Origin: Actinomycetota bacterium
Lineage (GTDB): Bacteria; Actinomycetota; Acidimicrobiia; IMCC26256; PALSA-610
Assembly (NCBI GenBank): GCA_005779345.1
Contig: SXJQ01000118.1
Coordinates: 1 to 23,040, forward strand
DNA: 23,040 nt
Direction: 5' to 3'
A program made the translations under genes and the position numbers. Of this stretch, positions 15,107 to 22,407 are shown in pieces. Numbering within the stretch: position 1 is the first letter of the stretch; every line of letters starts with the position of its first letter. The notes beneath the pieces are model-generated. The model made no database searches. It was not told where the DNA came from and worked only from the letters and a program-made list of their open reading frames with translations.

Positions 15107-15580
15107 TCAGCTCGGCGCAGCGCCCGACTCGGCCGCCGCGGCAAGTCGTTCGAGCGTCTGTTCCATCCCTGTTCGGTTGTGGGTTGCGCGATCCGCGACG
15201 CCGGTGGCCAACCGCGCGATCGGCTTGAAGAAGCCGGGCCGTCGGTCGGTCCACGTCTCGGTGACGCGACACCCAACCGCGGTGGGCTCGAACGCGTAAC
15301 CCCACTCGGCGACCTTCAGCCCCGCCGCAGCAACGCTGAACGAGAACCGTCGACCGGGGTCGGCGTCGACCACCGTCGCCACGGTCTTCCACTGCTTCTT
15401 GCCGAGCCGGTTCGAGGCTCGGAACTTCGCGCCAGGCCGCGGGCCGGGCGCGTCGCCGAGCCAGGTACCGCCCTCGTTCTCCGGCGACCATTCGCCCATT
15501 CGGGTCACGTCGGAGACCATCGCCCACACCTGCTCCGCCGGAGCGGCGATCTCGCGGGTCACGCTCACTTGTTCGCTCAT
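15107..15580 (-). CDS. SRPBCC (START/Bet v1-like) family protein
   Basis: This is a 157-residue polyketide-cyclase/dehydrase-type SRPBCC protein. The opening 'VTREIAAPAEQVWAMVSDVTRMGEWSPENEGGTWL' is the family hallmark, and 'GYAFEPTAVGCRVTETWTDRRPGFF' forms the later strands. A C-terminal helix 'GMEQTLERLAAAA' closes the ligand cavity. Such proteins bind hydrophobic ligands or act as cyclases; no specific activity can be assigned. ATG 15580 is chosen because homology begins there and a TACGTT -10 lies just 7 bases upstream. First gene of a two-gene unit with the methyltransferase; diverges from the membrane protein gene at 15621. Confidence 0.85.
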   Translation of the reverse strand: MSEQVSVTREIAAPAEQVWAMVSDVTRMGEWSPENEGGTWLGDAPGPRPGAKFRASNRLGKKQWKTVATVVDADPGRRFSFSVAAAGLKVAEWGYAFEPTAVGCRVTETWTDRRPGFFKPIARLATGVADRATHNRTGMEQTLERLAAAAESGAAPS

Positions 15581-15581
15581 G

Positions 15582-15620
15582 CGGGCCAACGTAGCTCCGC
15601 GGACACTTAGTGTTGGCCCG
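15582..15620. promoter_or_regulatory. Two divergent leaderless promoters with 9-bp inverted repeat
   Basis: The 40 bases between start codons contain a -10 for each direction: TACGTT on the minus strand (15588-15593) and TAGTGT on the plus strand (15608-15613). Each lies exactly 7 bases from its ATG. Between -10 and start, both sides carry GTTGGCCCG (minus 15582-15590, plus 15612-15620), forming a perfect inverted repeat with centres 30 bases apart. No ribosome binding site exists on either side. Leaderless initiation is a strong reading. A shared regulator binding the repeat is a possibility. Confidence 0.5.
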
Positions 15621-16097
15621 ATGGAGCGCGAAGCAACGCGAGCCCGCAACACGTCGGCGGCCCGCGCGTACCTCTCCGTGTGGGGCCCCGTCCTGATCGT
15701 GCTCGGCGTCGGGAGCCTGATCGTCAATCCGGATTTCGGCGTCGGTGATCACGTGAGCCACGACCGTCTGTTCGGGAGGTTCGAGACCAACGGCTGGCAC
15801 GGCCTCGCGGGTGGCCTCGCCGGCGTCGCGGCCGTGTGCTCGGCTGCGACGCGCCTTCACGTTCGAGCCGTGGCGATCGGCGTCGCGCTCCTCGGCGGCA
15901 TCATCCCCGCCGCGATCTTCCTCGCCTCCGGCGACGGATCGGCCGCGTTGGGAATCATCCCCGTCGACGTCGCGGATGCGATCACGCTGCACTTGGTACC
16001 GGGGTTGGTCGGGCTCGCGTGCGTCGCGATCCCCGATGCGCTGACCGCGCGGCGCGCCTCGGGACACGTTCGAGCGCGTCGTCGTCAGGGCTCGTAG
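15621..16097 (+). CDS. Small four-helix membrane protein (DUF4383-like)
   Basis: This 158-residue protein has about four hydrophobic segments: 'YLSVWGPVLIVLGVGSLIV' (17-35), 'HGLAGGLAGVAAVCSAA' (59-75), 'AVAIGVALLGGIIPAAIFLAS' (82-102) and 'LHLVPGLVGLACVAIPDAL' (122-140). The tail is basic. The pattern 'LFGRFETNGWHGLAGGLAG' before the second helix resembles the 'N..HN..HLL.G..GL' signature of DUF4383, but the match is weak. ATG 15621 is supported by TAGTGT 7 bases ahead. The function is unknown. The end overlaps the convergent polymerase IV gene by 13 bases. Confidence 0.65.
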   Translation: MEREATRARNTSAARAYLSVWGPVLIVLGVGSLIVNPDFGVGDHVSHDRLFGRFETNGWHGLAGGLAGVAAVCSAATRLHVRAVAIGVALLGGIIPAAIFLASGDGSAALGIIPVDVADAITLHLVPGLVGLACVAIPDALTARRASGHVRARRRQGS

Positions 16098-17347
16098 AGC
16101 TCCTCGGCGAACGAATGCCGCAGGCGAGGGTCGCGTAGCAACGACGCACGGCCGATCGACGCTCGTCCGAAGCAAGTGCGGAGATCGTCGATCGCAGCGT
16201 CGAGTTCGCGTCCGCGTCCCCGCTGCTCGAACGGCAGCGAGAGTTGGAGCGGGTTGCTCGGCACGAGGTTCGACAGCGCCAGGCCGATCAACGTCACCCC
16301 GCGCCCGCGCACCGTCGGCACGACCGAGGCGAGCAACTCGCGCGCCGTGACGCCGATCAGCGTGGTCGAATCGGTCGCGACATCGAGCGACACCGAGCGC
16401 GTGATGCGTTCGGAGTCGGCGAACCGAAGGCGAACGGTCAGGGTGCGGGCCAAGCGCTCATCGGCTCGCAGCCGGCGAGCGACGCGGTCGACGATCCCGA
16501 GCAGCGCGAGCTCGAGCTCGGCGGGATCGTGACGCGGGCGACCGAGCGCGTTCTGCGATCCGATCGACCGACGACGAGCGTGCGGTGCGACGCGCCGGGG
16601 GTCGCGGTTCCACGCGATCGCGTGGAGGTGCGCGGCCGCGGCGCGGCCGATCGTCGTTGCGAGCGCGACCTGCGGGATCTGCGCGAGTTCGTACACGGTG
16701 CTCACGCCGATCGCGTGCAACCGCTCCGACGTCTTGGGGCCGACGCCCCAGAGCCGTTCGATGGGGAGCGGGTGCAAGAAGTCGAGTTCCTCGCCGAGCG
16801 GGATCAGCAGCACGCCGTCGGGCTTGGCGCTCGCGCTCGCGACCTTGGCGAGGAACTTCGTCGCGGCGATCCCGATCGAGAGCGGGAGCCCGACCTCGTC
16901 GCGCACCGCGGCCCGAAGCCGGTGCGCGATCGCGAGCGACGAGCCGAGGAGTCGCCGCGCGCCACGCACGTCGAGAAAGGCCTCGTCGATCGAGAGCCCC
17001 TCGACGCTCGGCGTCACGTCGCGGAAGCAGTCGAACACCGCGCGGCTGGCCTCGAGGTACGCGTCGAACCGCGGCGGCACGACGACCGCGTCCGGGCAGA
17101 GGCGGCGCGCGGCTCGCTCGTTCGTCGGTGTGGCGATGCCGCGCCGCTTCGCCTCGTAGCTCGCGGCGACGATGACCCCTCCGCCGACGAGCACCGGGCG
17201 GCCCCGCAGGCTCGGGTCGTCGCGCTGTTCGACCGAAGCGAAGAACGCGTCGAGGTCGGCGTGCAGGATGCCCGGCCCGGGTACCTGTCCGGTCGGCGTG
17301 GGCTCGTCGGGCGGGCTCGGGTCGGACACGAACACATGTTCGCACAC
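16085..17347 (-). CDS. dinB: DNA polymerase IV (Y-family translesion polymerase)
   Basis: This 420-residue Y-family polymerase carries all palm residues: Asp31 in 'ILHADLDAFFASVEQ', Asp123-Glu124 in 'SIDEAFLDV', and 'ASYEAKRRGI' of the finger domain. The thumb/HhH part has 'LWGVGPKTSERLHAIGVSTVYELAQ'. The little-finger domain ends with 'LQLSLPFEQ', a good beta-clamp-binding motif, followed by about 40 more residues. It bypasses lesions or extends mispaired ends with low fidelity in the cytoplasm. The start is uncertain: GTG 17347, 17335 and 17329 are all possible, none with a ribosome binding site. It lies 57 bases after the Gfo/Idh/MocA gene and could be read from the same transcript. No LexA-type site is obvious upstream. 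Confidence 0.9.
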   Translation of the reverse strand: MCEHVFVSDPSPPDEPTPTGQVPGPGILHADLDAFFASVEQRDDPSLRGRPVLVGGGVIVAASYEAKRRGIATPTNERAARRLCPDAVVVPPRFDAYLEASRAVFDCFRDVTPSVEGLSIDEAFLDVRGARRLLGSSLAIAHRLRAAVRDEVGLPLSIGIAATKFLAKVASASAKPDGVLLIPLGEELDFLHPLPIERLWGVGPKTSERLHAIGVSTVYELAQIPQVALATTIGRAAAAHLHAIAWNRDPRRVAPHARRRSIGSQNALGRPRHDPAELELALLGIVDRVARRLRADERLARTLTVRLRFADSERITRSVSLDVATDSTTLIGVTARELLASVVPTVRGRGVTLIGLALSNLVPSNPLQLSLPFEQRGRGRELDAAIDDLRTCFGRASIGRASLLRDPRLRHSFAEELYEP

Positions 17348-17404
17348 TCGGGCGCTGGGTACCAGCGCACGGACGAGATCCCGAACGCGCTCCGGGTGGG
17401 ACTG

Positions 17405-18427
17405 TCAGCCGGCGACCGAGACAGCGGTGCCGCGCTCGGCCGACTCGTACGCCGCCAGTACGAGGCGCACGGCTTCGAGGCCGTCGGTCCCCGTGCACAC
17501 CACGTCGCACGAGCCGTCGATCGCCGCCAGGAAGTTCGCGATGTGCTGCGCCCGCGCACCCAACGCGCCCGGCGGGTGCCGCTCGACCTCGGTCGTCCCC
17601 CAGTCGCGCTGGCCGGGTCGTCGGAACCGGTGCACGAGGTCGCCGGTGCGCGCCAGGTTGTCGCACTCCAGGGAGCCCTCGGTGCCGTAGACCCAGAACG
17701 CTTCCTGCCAGCCCGTTGCGGTCCAGGCGACCTCGATCGCACCGATCGCGCCCGACACGAACCCGAGCGAGGCCGAGGCGGTGTCTTCGACCTCGATGTC
17801 GTACTTCAACGTCGCGGTGCGTGCGTAGACGTCGCGCACATCACCACCGAGGTAGCGAGCGAGGTCGAACAGGTGGCAGCCGTTGTCGAGCAACGTGCCG
17901 CCGCCCGAGTCGGCCAACGACCCGAAGACGCCTCGCACCTTGGTCGCGCCACCCCAGTCGTGTGCCTGACGGAACCGCGCGTAGGTGACCCGCCCGATGG
18001 CGCCGCGCTCGATCAACTCCCGTGCTTTCGTCGCGGCCGACCACGAACGCATGTGATGACCGACCTGCAACACCACGCCGGCATCGGCGCAGGCCGCGAT
18101 CATCTCGCGCGCCTCGTCGAGACCGAGCGAGATCGGCTTCTCGCAGAGCACGTGCTTGCCGGCCCGCGCCGCGGCGACGGTGATCGGATGATGCGACGCG
18201 TTCGGCGTGCAGACCGAGACGGCCTCGACCTCGGCCAGCGCAAGCAACTCGGCCGCGCTCGTCGTACCGACCGGTACCCCCCACCGCTCCTGCCGCTCGG
18301 CGAGCGTCGCGGCATCGACGTCGCACAGCGCGACGATCTCCGCACCGGCCAGGCGGTAGGCGGCGACGTGTTCGAGGGCGATGCCGCCCGTCCCGATGAT
18401 CCCGATCCGTCGCGCCGGTTGCGTCAT
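17405..18427 (-). CDS. Gfo/Idh/MocA-family NAD(P)-dependent sugar dehydrogenase
   Basis: This is a 340-residue oxidoreductase. The N-terminal Rossmann fold has '[32 protein letters not shown]' (7-38). The catalytic Lys is Lys97 in '[12 protein letters not shown]', and '[21 protein letters not shown]' carries the D...H pair of this family; together these suggest an active enzyme. It oxidises or reduces a hydroxyl of a sugar, inositol or related polyol. ATG 18427 overlaps the end of the ThuA gene (ATGA), so the two are translationally coupled. Rhizobial ThuA/ThuB form a similar pair acting on 3-keto-trehalose and related disaccharides, so a 3-keto-sugar pathway is the best guess. No sugar transporter lies in the window. 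Confidence 0.9.
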   Translation of the reverse strand: MTQPARRIGIIGTGGIALEHVAAYRLAGAEIVALCDVDAATLAERQERWGVPVGTTSAAELLALAEVEAVSVCTPNASHHPITVAAARAGKHVLCEKPISLGLDEAREMIAACADAGVVLQVGHHMRSWSAATKARELIERGAIGRVTYARFRQAHDWGGATKVRGVFGSLADSGGGTLLDNGCHLFDLARYLGGDVRDVYARTATLKYDIEVEDTASASLGFVSGAIGAIEVAWTATGWQEAFWVYGTEGSLECDNLARTGDLVHRFRRPGQRDWGTTEVERHPPGALGARAQHIANFLAAIDGSCDVVCTGTDGLEAVRLVLAAYESAERGTAVSVAG

Positions 18428-19206
18428 CCGACGCTCTCCGATCCTGCGCTCGCCGCGGCCGCAGCGCGCGCGGAGGCGCCGGGCACCCACTCGAGCGCCT
18501 CGACGTTGGGGGCGTGATTCGTCGGCGAATCGATCGCACGCGCCGCCCACCGGCACGCATTCGCGATGACGCGCAGCACGTTCTCGTCTCGGTACGTCGG
18601 ATACTCCTCGTGCCCCGGGCGGAAGTACACGACGCGACCATGACCGCGACGCCAGGTCGCGCAACTCCGGAACACCTCGCCACCCTGGAACCAGCTGACC
18701 ATCAACAACTCGTCGGGCGTCGGGACGTCGAAGCGTTCGCCGTACATCTCCTCGGCGGGCAACTCGAAGTAGGGCGGCAGGCCCGCCATGACCGGATGCG
18801 CGGGTTCCACGACCCACAGCCGCTCCTTCTCGTCGGCCTCGCGCCACAGCAGCGAGCAATTCGTCCCCATGAGGCGCCGGAAGATCTTGGAGTAGTGACC
18901 CGAGTGGAGCACGATCAGGCCCATCCCGCTCAGCACCTGCTGGTGCACCTTGTCGACGATCGCGTCGTCGACGAGATGGTGGCCCATGTGTCCCCACCAG
19001 ATCATCACGTCGGTCGCGGCCAACACGTCGTCGGTGAGACCGTGCTGCGGCTCGGCGAGAGTCGCGGTGCGAATCTCGAAGCCGGCCTCCGGCGCCAGCC
19101 CCTCGGCCAGCGCGCCGTGGATCCCCGCCGGGTACACGGTGGCGATCGCGGGTTCGCGAACCTCGTGCAGGTATTCGTTCCAGATCGTGATGCGGGTTCG
19201 GGACAT
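18424..19206 (-). CDS. ThuA-domain protein
   Basis: This 260-residue protein has the ThuA (trehalose utilisation) glutamine-amidotransferase-like fold. '[12 protein letters not shown]' opens the first strand, '[42 protein letters not shown]' is the central conserved region (about 88-130), and '[32 protein letters not shown]' is the family C-terminus. Start: ATG 19206, where homology begins. A low-complexity Ala/Ser tail follows residue ~247. It is translated together with the Gfo/Idh/MocA gene (ATGA overlap), as in thuA-thuB pairs. It probably processes keto-sugars in the cytoplasm, though the catalytic reaction of this family is only partly known. Diverges from the acyl-CoA ligase operon. 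Confidence 0.87.
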   Translation of the reverse strand: MSRTRITIWNEYLHEVREPAIATVYPAGIHGALAEGLAPEAGFEIRTATLAEPQHGLTDDVLAATDVMIWWGHMGHHLVDDAIVDKVHQQVLSGMGLIVLHSGHYSKIFRRLMGTNCSLLWREADEKERLWVVEPAHPVMAGLPPYFELPAEEMYGERFDVPTPDELLMVSWFQGGEVFRSCATWRRGHGRVVYFRPGHEEYPTYRDENVLRVIANACRWAARAIDSPTNHAPNVEALEWVPGASARAAAAASAGSESVG

Positions 19207-19264
19207 ACCCCAGCTTCGCAGGTTGACGGGCGGCCGCGTCGCGCGCCACAGTCTCGGCCGCCGG

Positions 19265-19280
19265 GCCCCGTCGGCGGGGC
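19265..19280 (+). other. GC hairpin ahead of the acyl-CoA ligase gene
   Basis: GCCCCG-TCGG-CGGGGC forms a 6-bp perfect stem with a 4-base loop, ending 17 bases before the ATG at 19298 and just before the GCAGGAG ribosome binding site. If transcribed, it would be a 5' UTR structure. Such short GC stems are frequent by chance at this base composition, so the meaning is open. Confidence 0.25.
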
Positions 19281-19297
19281 ACACTTGCAGGAGCACG

Positions 19298-20998
19298 ATG
19301 GCCCACCGATCGATCACCCGGCACGAGGCGATCGCGCAGCTCACCGGACCCGGCGAACGGTACGAGCTGCGGACCGTCGAGATCGCGGGCAACCGCTGCC
19401 GGGCGTTCGTCAACGCCCCTCGATCGTTGCGGGCGATGTACGAAGCGAGTGTGAGCGATCTGCCGTTCATCGTCTACGACGACGAACGGCTCACCTTCGC
19501 CGAGGCGTGGCACGCTGCGAGCGCCATCGCGGCGGCGCTCGCGCACGAGTACGGCGTCGTGGCGGGCGATCGGGTCGCGATCTCGATGCGCAACTACCCC
19601 GAGTGGATGACCGCGTTCGCCGCCGTCACCTCGCTCGGAGCGATCGCCGTCGCGCTCAACGCCCTGTGGCAGCCCGAAGAGTTGGAGTTCGGCCTCCGCG
19701 ACAGTGGCGCGACCGTATTGATCGCGGACGAGGAGCGGATCGATCGCTTGCGCCGATGCTCCACCGATGTCGCGGACCTGCGCGCGATCGTCGTGCGGGC
19801 CACGCGGGCCCACGACGGCATCGCCGAACTCGAATCGCTCGTACCGGCTCACCGCGGAGCAGCGATGCCGGCGGTCGAGATCGCCCCCGACGACCCGGCG
19901 ACGATCTTCTACACCTCGGGTTCGACCGGACATCCCAAGGGCGTCCTGTCGACGCACCGCAACGTGCTCTCGGCCCTGCTCTCGTGGGAGCTCGACGCTC
20001 GGATCTCGCGTCGAATCGCGGCGGAGGCGCCACCGCGCGCCGACGGACAGGCCGTCGCGCTCCTCGGAATCCCGCTCTTCCACGTGACCGGCTCGCACGC
20101 CGTCCACCTCCAGTCGTATCGAGCGCAGCGCAAGGTGGTGTCGATGTACCGATGGGATGCCGAACGGGCGGCCGAGCTCATCGAGCGCGAGCGCATCACG
20201 TCGTTCGTCGCACCGGCCGCCCTCACCGGCGACCTCGTCCGCGTCGCACGCGAGTCCGGGCGAGACCTCGGGTCGCTCATCTCGGTGGGTGGTGGTGGCG
20301 CGCCGCGCGCGCCCGAACAGGTGGAGCAGATCGGCGCGTCGTTCGGGCGCGCGCTGCCCAACACCGGCTGGGGGATGACCGAGACCAACGCGATCGGTGC
20401 CGGGATCGGCGACCGCGACTACCTCGACCGGCCCGCGAGTTCGGGACGGTGCTCCGCGGTCCTCGACCTGCGCGTCGTCGACGAGGCCGGGGTCGAGGTC
20501 GCGCCGGGCGAGCGCGGCGAGCTGCAGGTCCGCGGCACCTCACTCTTCAGCGGCTACTGGAACCGGCCCGAGGTCGACGCCGAGGTGTTCGTCGACGGGT
20601 GGTTCCGAACCGGCGACGTCGCCTACCTCGACGACGACGGCTACCTGTTCATCGTGGACCGGATCAAGGACCTCATCATCCGCGGTGGCGAGAACATCGG
20701 CTGCGGCCAGGTCGAAGCCGCGCTGTTGCTGCACCCCGGAGTGCACGAAGCCGCGGTGTACGCGCTGCCCGACGAACGGCTCGGTGAGGAGGTCGGCGCC
20801 ACCGTGTTCGCCGACCCAGGTCTCGAACCCGAAGACCTGCGCGCCTTCGTCGCCGATCACCTCGCGGCGTTCGAGGTCCCGCGCACGATCGTGTTCGCCC
20901 CCGGCCCACTCCCCCGGATCGCTTCGGGGAAGATCTTCAAACGCGCGCTCCAGAGCGACGCGATCGCGGCGATGGCATCGGGGGCACGGCATGGCTGA
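19298..20998 (+). CDS. Acyl-CoA synthetase (AMP-forming, ANL superfamily)
   Basis: This 566-residue ligase starts with ATG behind AGGAG. The phosphate loop is '[11 protein letters not shown]' (205-215), and 'GWGMTETN' is the adenine-binding A5-type motif. '[34 protein letters not shown]' is the ribose-binding and hinge region, and the C-terminal catalytic Lys545 is in '[13 protein letters not shown]'. All motifs are intact. It activates a carboxylic acid to the acyl-AMP and then the CoA ester. As first gene of the operon with MaoC, DUF35 and Ltp2-like genes, it probably loads a steroid side-chain or similar branched acid, comparable to mycobacterial FadD17/FadD19; the substrate is inferred. 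Its end overlaps the next gene by 8 bases. Confidence 0.92.
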   Translation: MAHRSITRHEAIAQLTGPGERYELRTVEIAGNRCRAFVNAPRSLRAMYEASVSDLPFIVYDDERLTFAEAWHAASAIAAALAHEYGVVAGDRVAISMRNYPEWMTAFAAVTSLGAIAVALNALWQPEELEFGLRDSGATVLIADEERIDRLRRCSTDVADLRAIVVRATRAHDGIAELESLVPAHRGAAMPAVEIAPDDPATIFYTSGSTGHPKGVLSTHRNVLSALLSWELDARISRRIAAEAPPRADGQAVALLGIPLFHVTGSHAVHLQSYRAQRKVVSMYRWDAERAAELIERERITSFVAPAALTGDLVRVARESGRDLGSLISVGGGGAPRAPEQVEQIGASFGRALPNTGWGMTETNAIGAGIGDRDYLDRPASSGRCSAVLDLRVVDEAGVEVAPGERGELQVRGTSLFSGYWNRPEVDAEVFVDGWFRTGDVAYLDDDGYLFIVDRIKDLIIRGGENIGCGQVEAALLLHPGVHEAAVYALPDERLGEEVGATVFADPGLEPEDLRAFVADHLAAFEVPRTIVFAPGPLPRIASGKIFKRALQSDAIAAMASGARHG

Positions 20999-21542
20999 CG
21001 ACGAGTTCGCAGCCGCGATCGCACGACTCGTCGGGAAGCCCGTCGGCTCCGGGGGGCCGTCGATCGCGCCCGATCCGGTCAACCAGCCCATGATCCGCCA
21101 CTGGGCGGCCGCCTTCGAGGACTGGAATCCCGCCTACACCGACCCCGAGTTCGCAGCCGCATCGCGACACGGCGAGATCGTCGCGCCGCCGCTGATGTTG
21201 CAGACCTGGACGATGGCGACGCCGAAGATCACTGGCATGGCAGAACGCGGCGGCTCGCCCGTCGATCTCGAGGGGGAGAGCCCGCTCACGGTCTTCGACG
21301 CAGCCGGATTCGTCGGCACGCTCGCGGCGAACTCCGAGTTCGAGATCGAGCGGTACCTCCACCTCGGCGAGGTCATCTCGGCGATCACGGTCATCGAGTC
21401 GATCTCCGACGAGAAGCAGACGCGTCTCGGTCCTGGTCACTTCGTCACCTGGGCGACGACCTACCTCGACGAGGCCGGCGAGGTCGTCGGCCGCCAACGC
21501 TTCCGCATCCTGAAGTTCAAGCCCGAAGGGTTCGCGCCATGA
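20991..21542 (+). CDS. MaoC-N (FAS1-like dehydratase) domain protein, ChsH2 N-half-like
   Basis: This 183-residue single hot-dog domain is of the MaoC_dehydrat_N type: 'PVNQPMIRHWAAAFEDWNPAYTDPEFAAAS' (29-58) and 'APPLMLQTWTM'. In the hydratase signature D-x-N-P-x-H, Asp44, Asn46 and Pro47 are kept but the catalytic His is Tyr49. This suggests a non-catalytic partner, as in mycobacterial ChsH2, which pairs with the active ChsH1. The length equals only the N-terminal part of ChsH2 (about 310 residues); the DUF35 half is encoded separately by the next gene, starting at an ATGA overlap. It probably forms a heteromer with the MaoC protein at 21940 and hydrates an enoyl-CoA made from a side chain. 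The ATG at 20991 overlaps the ligase stop. Confidence 0.85.
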   Translation: MADDEFAAAIARLVGKPVGSGGPSIAPDPVNQPMIRHWAAAFEDWNPAYTDPEFAAASRHGEIVAPPLMLQTWTMATPKITGMAERGGSPVDLEGESPLTVFDAAGFVGTLAANSEFEIERYLHLGEVISAITVIESISDEKQTRLGPGHFVTWATTYLDEAGEVVGRQRFRILKFKPEGFAP

Positions 21543-21943
21543 CGTTTCGGCTCGCTCCGGCGACGTCGCCCGACACCAAGTTCTTCTGGGACGGCTTCCG
21601 CGACCACACCTTGCTGATCCAACGCTGCGGCGGGTGCGGCGAGTTGCGGCATCCGCCGCGACCGATGTGCCCGCACTGCAACTCGCTGGCGTGGGACACC
21701 ATCGAGTCGGCCGGGCGCGGCTCGGTGTTCAGCTTCGTCATGCCCCACCACCCGCCGTACCCGTGGTTCGACTACCCCTACATCGTCGTGCTCGTCGCCC
21801 TCGACGAAGGCATCCGGATCGTGTCGAACCTCTGCGACGTCGCACCCGACGACGCGACGATCGGCATGCGCGTCGAGGTCTTCTACACCGAGTTCGACGA
21901 CGGCCTCGTGCTCCCGCAGTTTCGACCGGAGGCGGGGTCGTGA
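21539..21943 (+). CDS. Zn-ribbon OB-fold (DUF35) protein, ChsH2 C-half-like
   Basis: This 134-residue protein has an N-terminal rubredoxin-like zinc ribbon (Cys30, Cys33, Cys44, Cys47 in 'CGGCGELRHPPRPMCPHC') and an OB-fold with 'GSVFSFVMPHHPPYPWFDYPYIVVLVALDEGIRIVSNL'. DUF35 partners of thiolase-like Ltp2 proteins form a complex needed for retro-aldol cleavage of the steroid side chain. In mycobacteria this domain is fused to MaoC-N as ChsH2; here it stands alone. ATGA overlap with the preceding gene and GTGA overlap with the following gene show tight translational coupling. Predicted partner: the Ltp2-like protein at 22404. Confidence 0.9.
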   Translation: MTFRLAPATSPDTKFFWDGFRDHTLLIQRCGGCGELRHPPRPMCPHCNSLAWDTIESAGRGSVFSFVMPHHPPYPWFDYPYIVVLVALDEGIRIVSNLCDVAPDDATIGMRVEVFYTEFDDGLVLPQFRPEAGS

Positions 21944-22407
21944 ACGTGCCGGCATCGGCATCCGCGGCATCGCGCGCGACCCGCGACTTCGCGACGGTGA
22001 GCGTCGGCGACGAACTCCCGACGCTGACGCTCGCGATGACACCGACCCGAGTCGTCGCCGGAGCGATCGCCACGCGCGACTTCATGCCCGTGCATCACGA
22101 CCGCGACTACGCGAACGTGCAGGGTGCGCCCGACATCTTCATGAACATCCTCTCCGACACCGCGTACTGCAGCCGGTACCTCACCGACTGGGCCGGGCCC
22201 GATGCGATCATCAAGCGCCTGGCGATCCGGCTCGGCGTCCCGGCGTTCGCCGGCTCGACGCTCACCTATGCGGGCCGCGTCACGGCGGTGACGCCCGGCG
22301 CGCTCGATGGGTTGGTCGAGATCGACCTCAGGGTCACGAACGATCTCGGCGACCACGTGACCGGAAGCGCGCTCGTGAACCTGCCGCGAGCGGGAGCGAC
22401 GACGTGA
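21940..22407 (+). CDS. MaoC-family enoyl-CoA hydratase, ChsH1-like
   Basis: This 155-residue hot-dog protein has the complete catalytic dyad: Asp47 and His52 in 'ATRDFMPVHHDRDYAN', spaced as in hydratase-2 enzymes and ChsH1 (Asp29/His34). 'GAPDIFMNILSDTAYCSRYL' is the central helix region and 'LGVPAFAGSTLTYAGRVTAV' the following strands. It should add water to a trans-2-enoyl-CoA, forming a heteromer with the His-less MaoC-N protein encoded upstream. Start: GTG 21940, 7 bases after GGAGG, in GTGA overlap with the DUF35 gene; its stop in turn overlaps the GTG of the next gene. Confidence 0.88.
   Translation: MNVPASASAASRATRDFATVSVGDELPTLTLAMTPTRVVAGAIATRDFMPVHHDRDYANVQGAPDIFMNILSDTAYCSRYLTDWAGPDAIIKRLAIRLGVPAFAGSTLTYAGRVTAVTPGALDGLVEIDLRVTNDLGDHVTGSALVNLPRAGATT

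Noticed and set aside
16244..18517. Long plus-strand open frame (757 codons) opposite dinB and the Gfo/Idh/MocA gene
   Set aside because: It crosses two real genes on the opposite strand and shows only low-complexity Arg/Asp-rich sequence.
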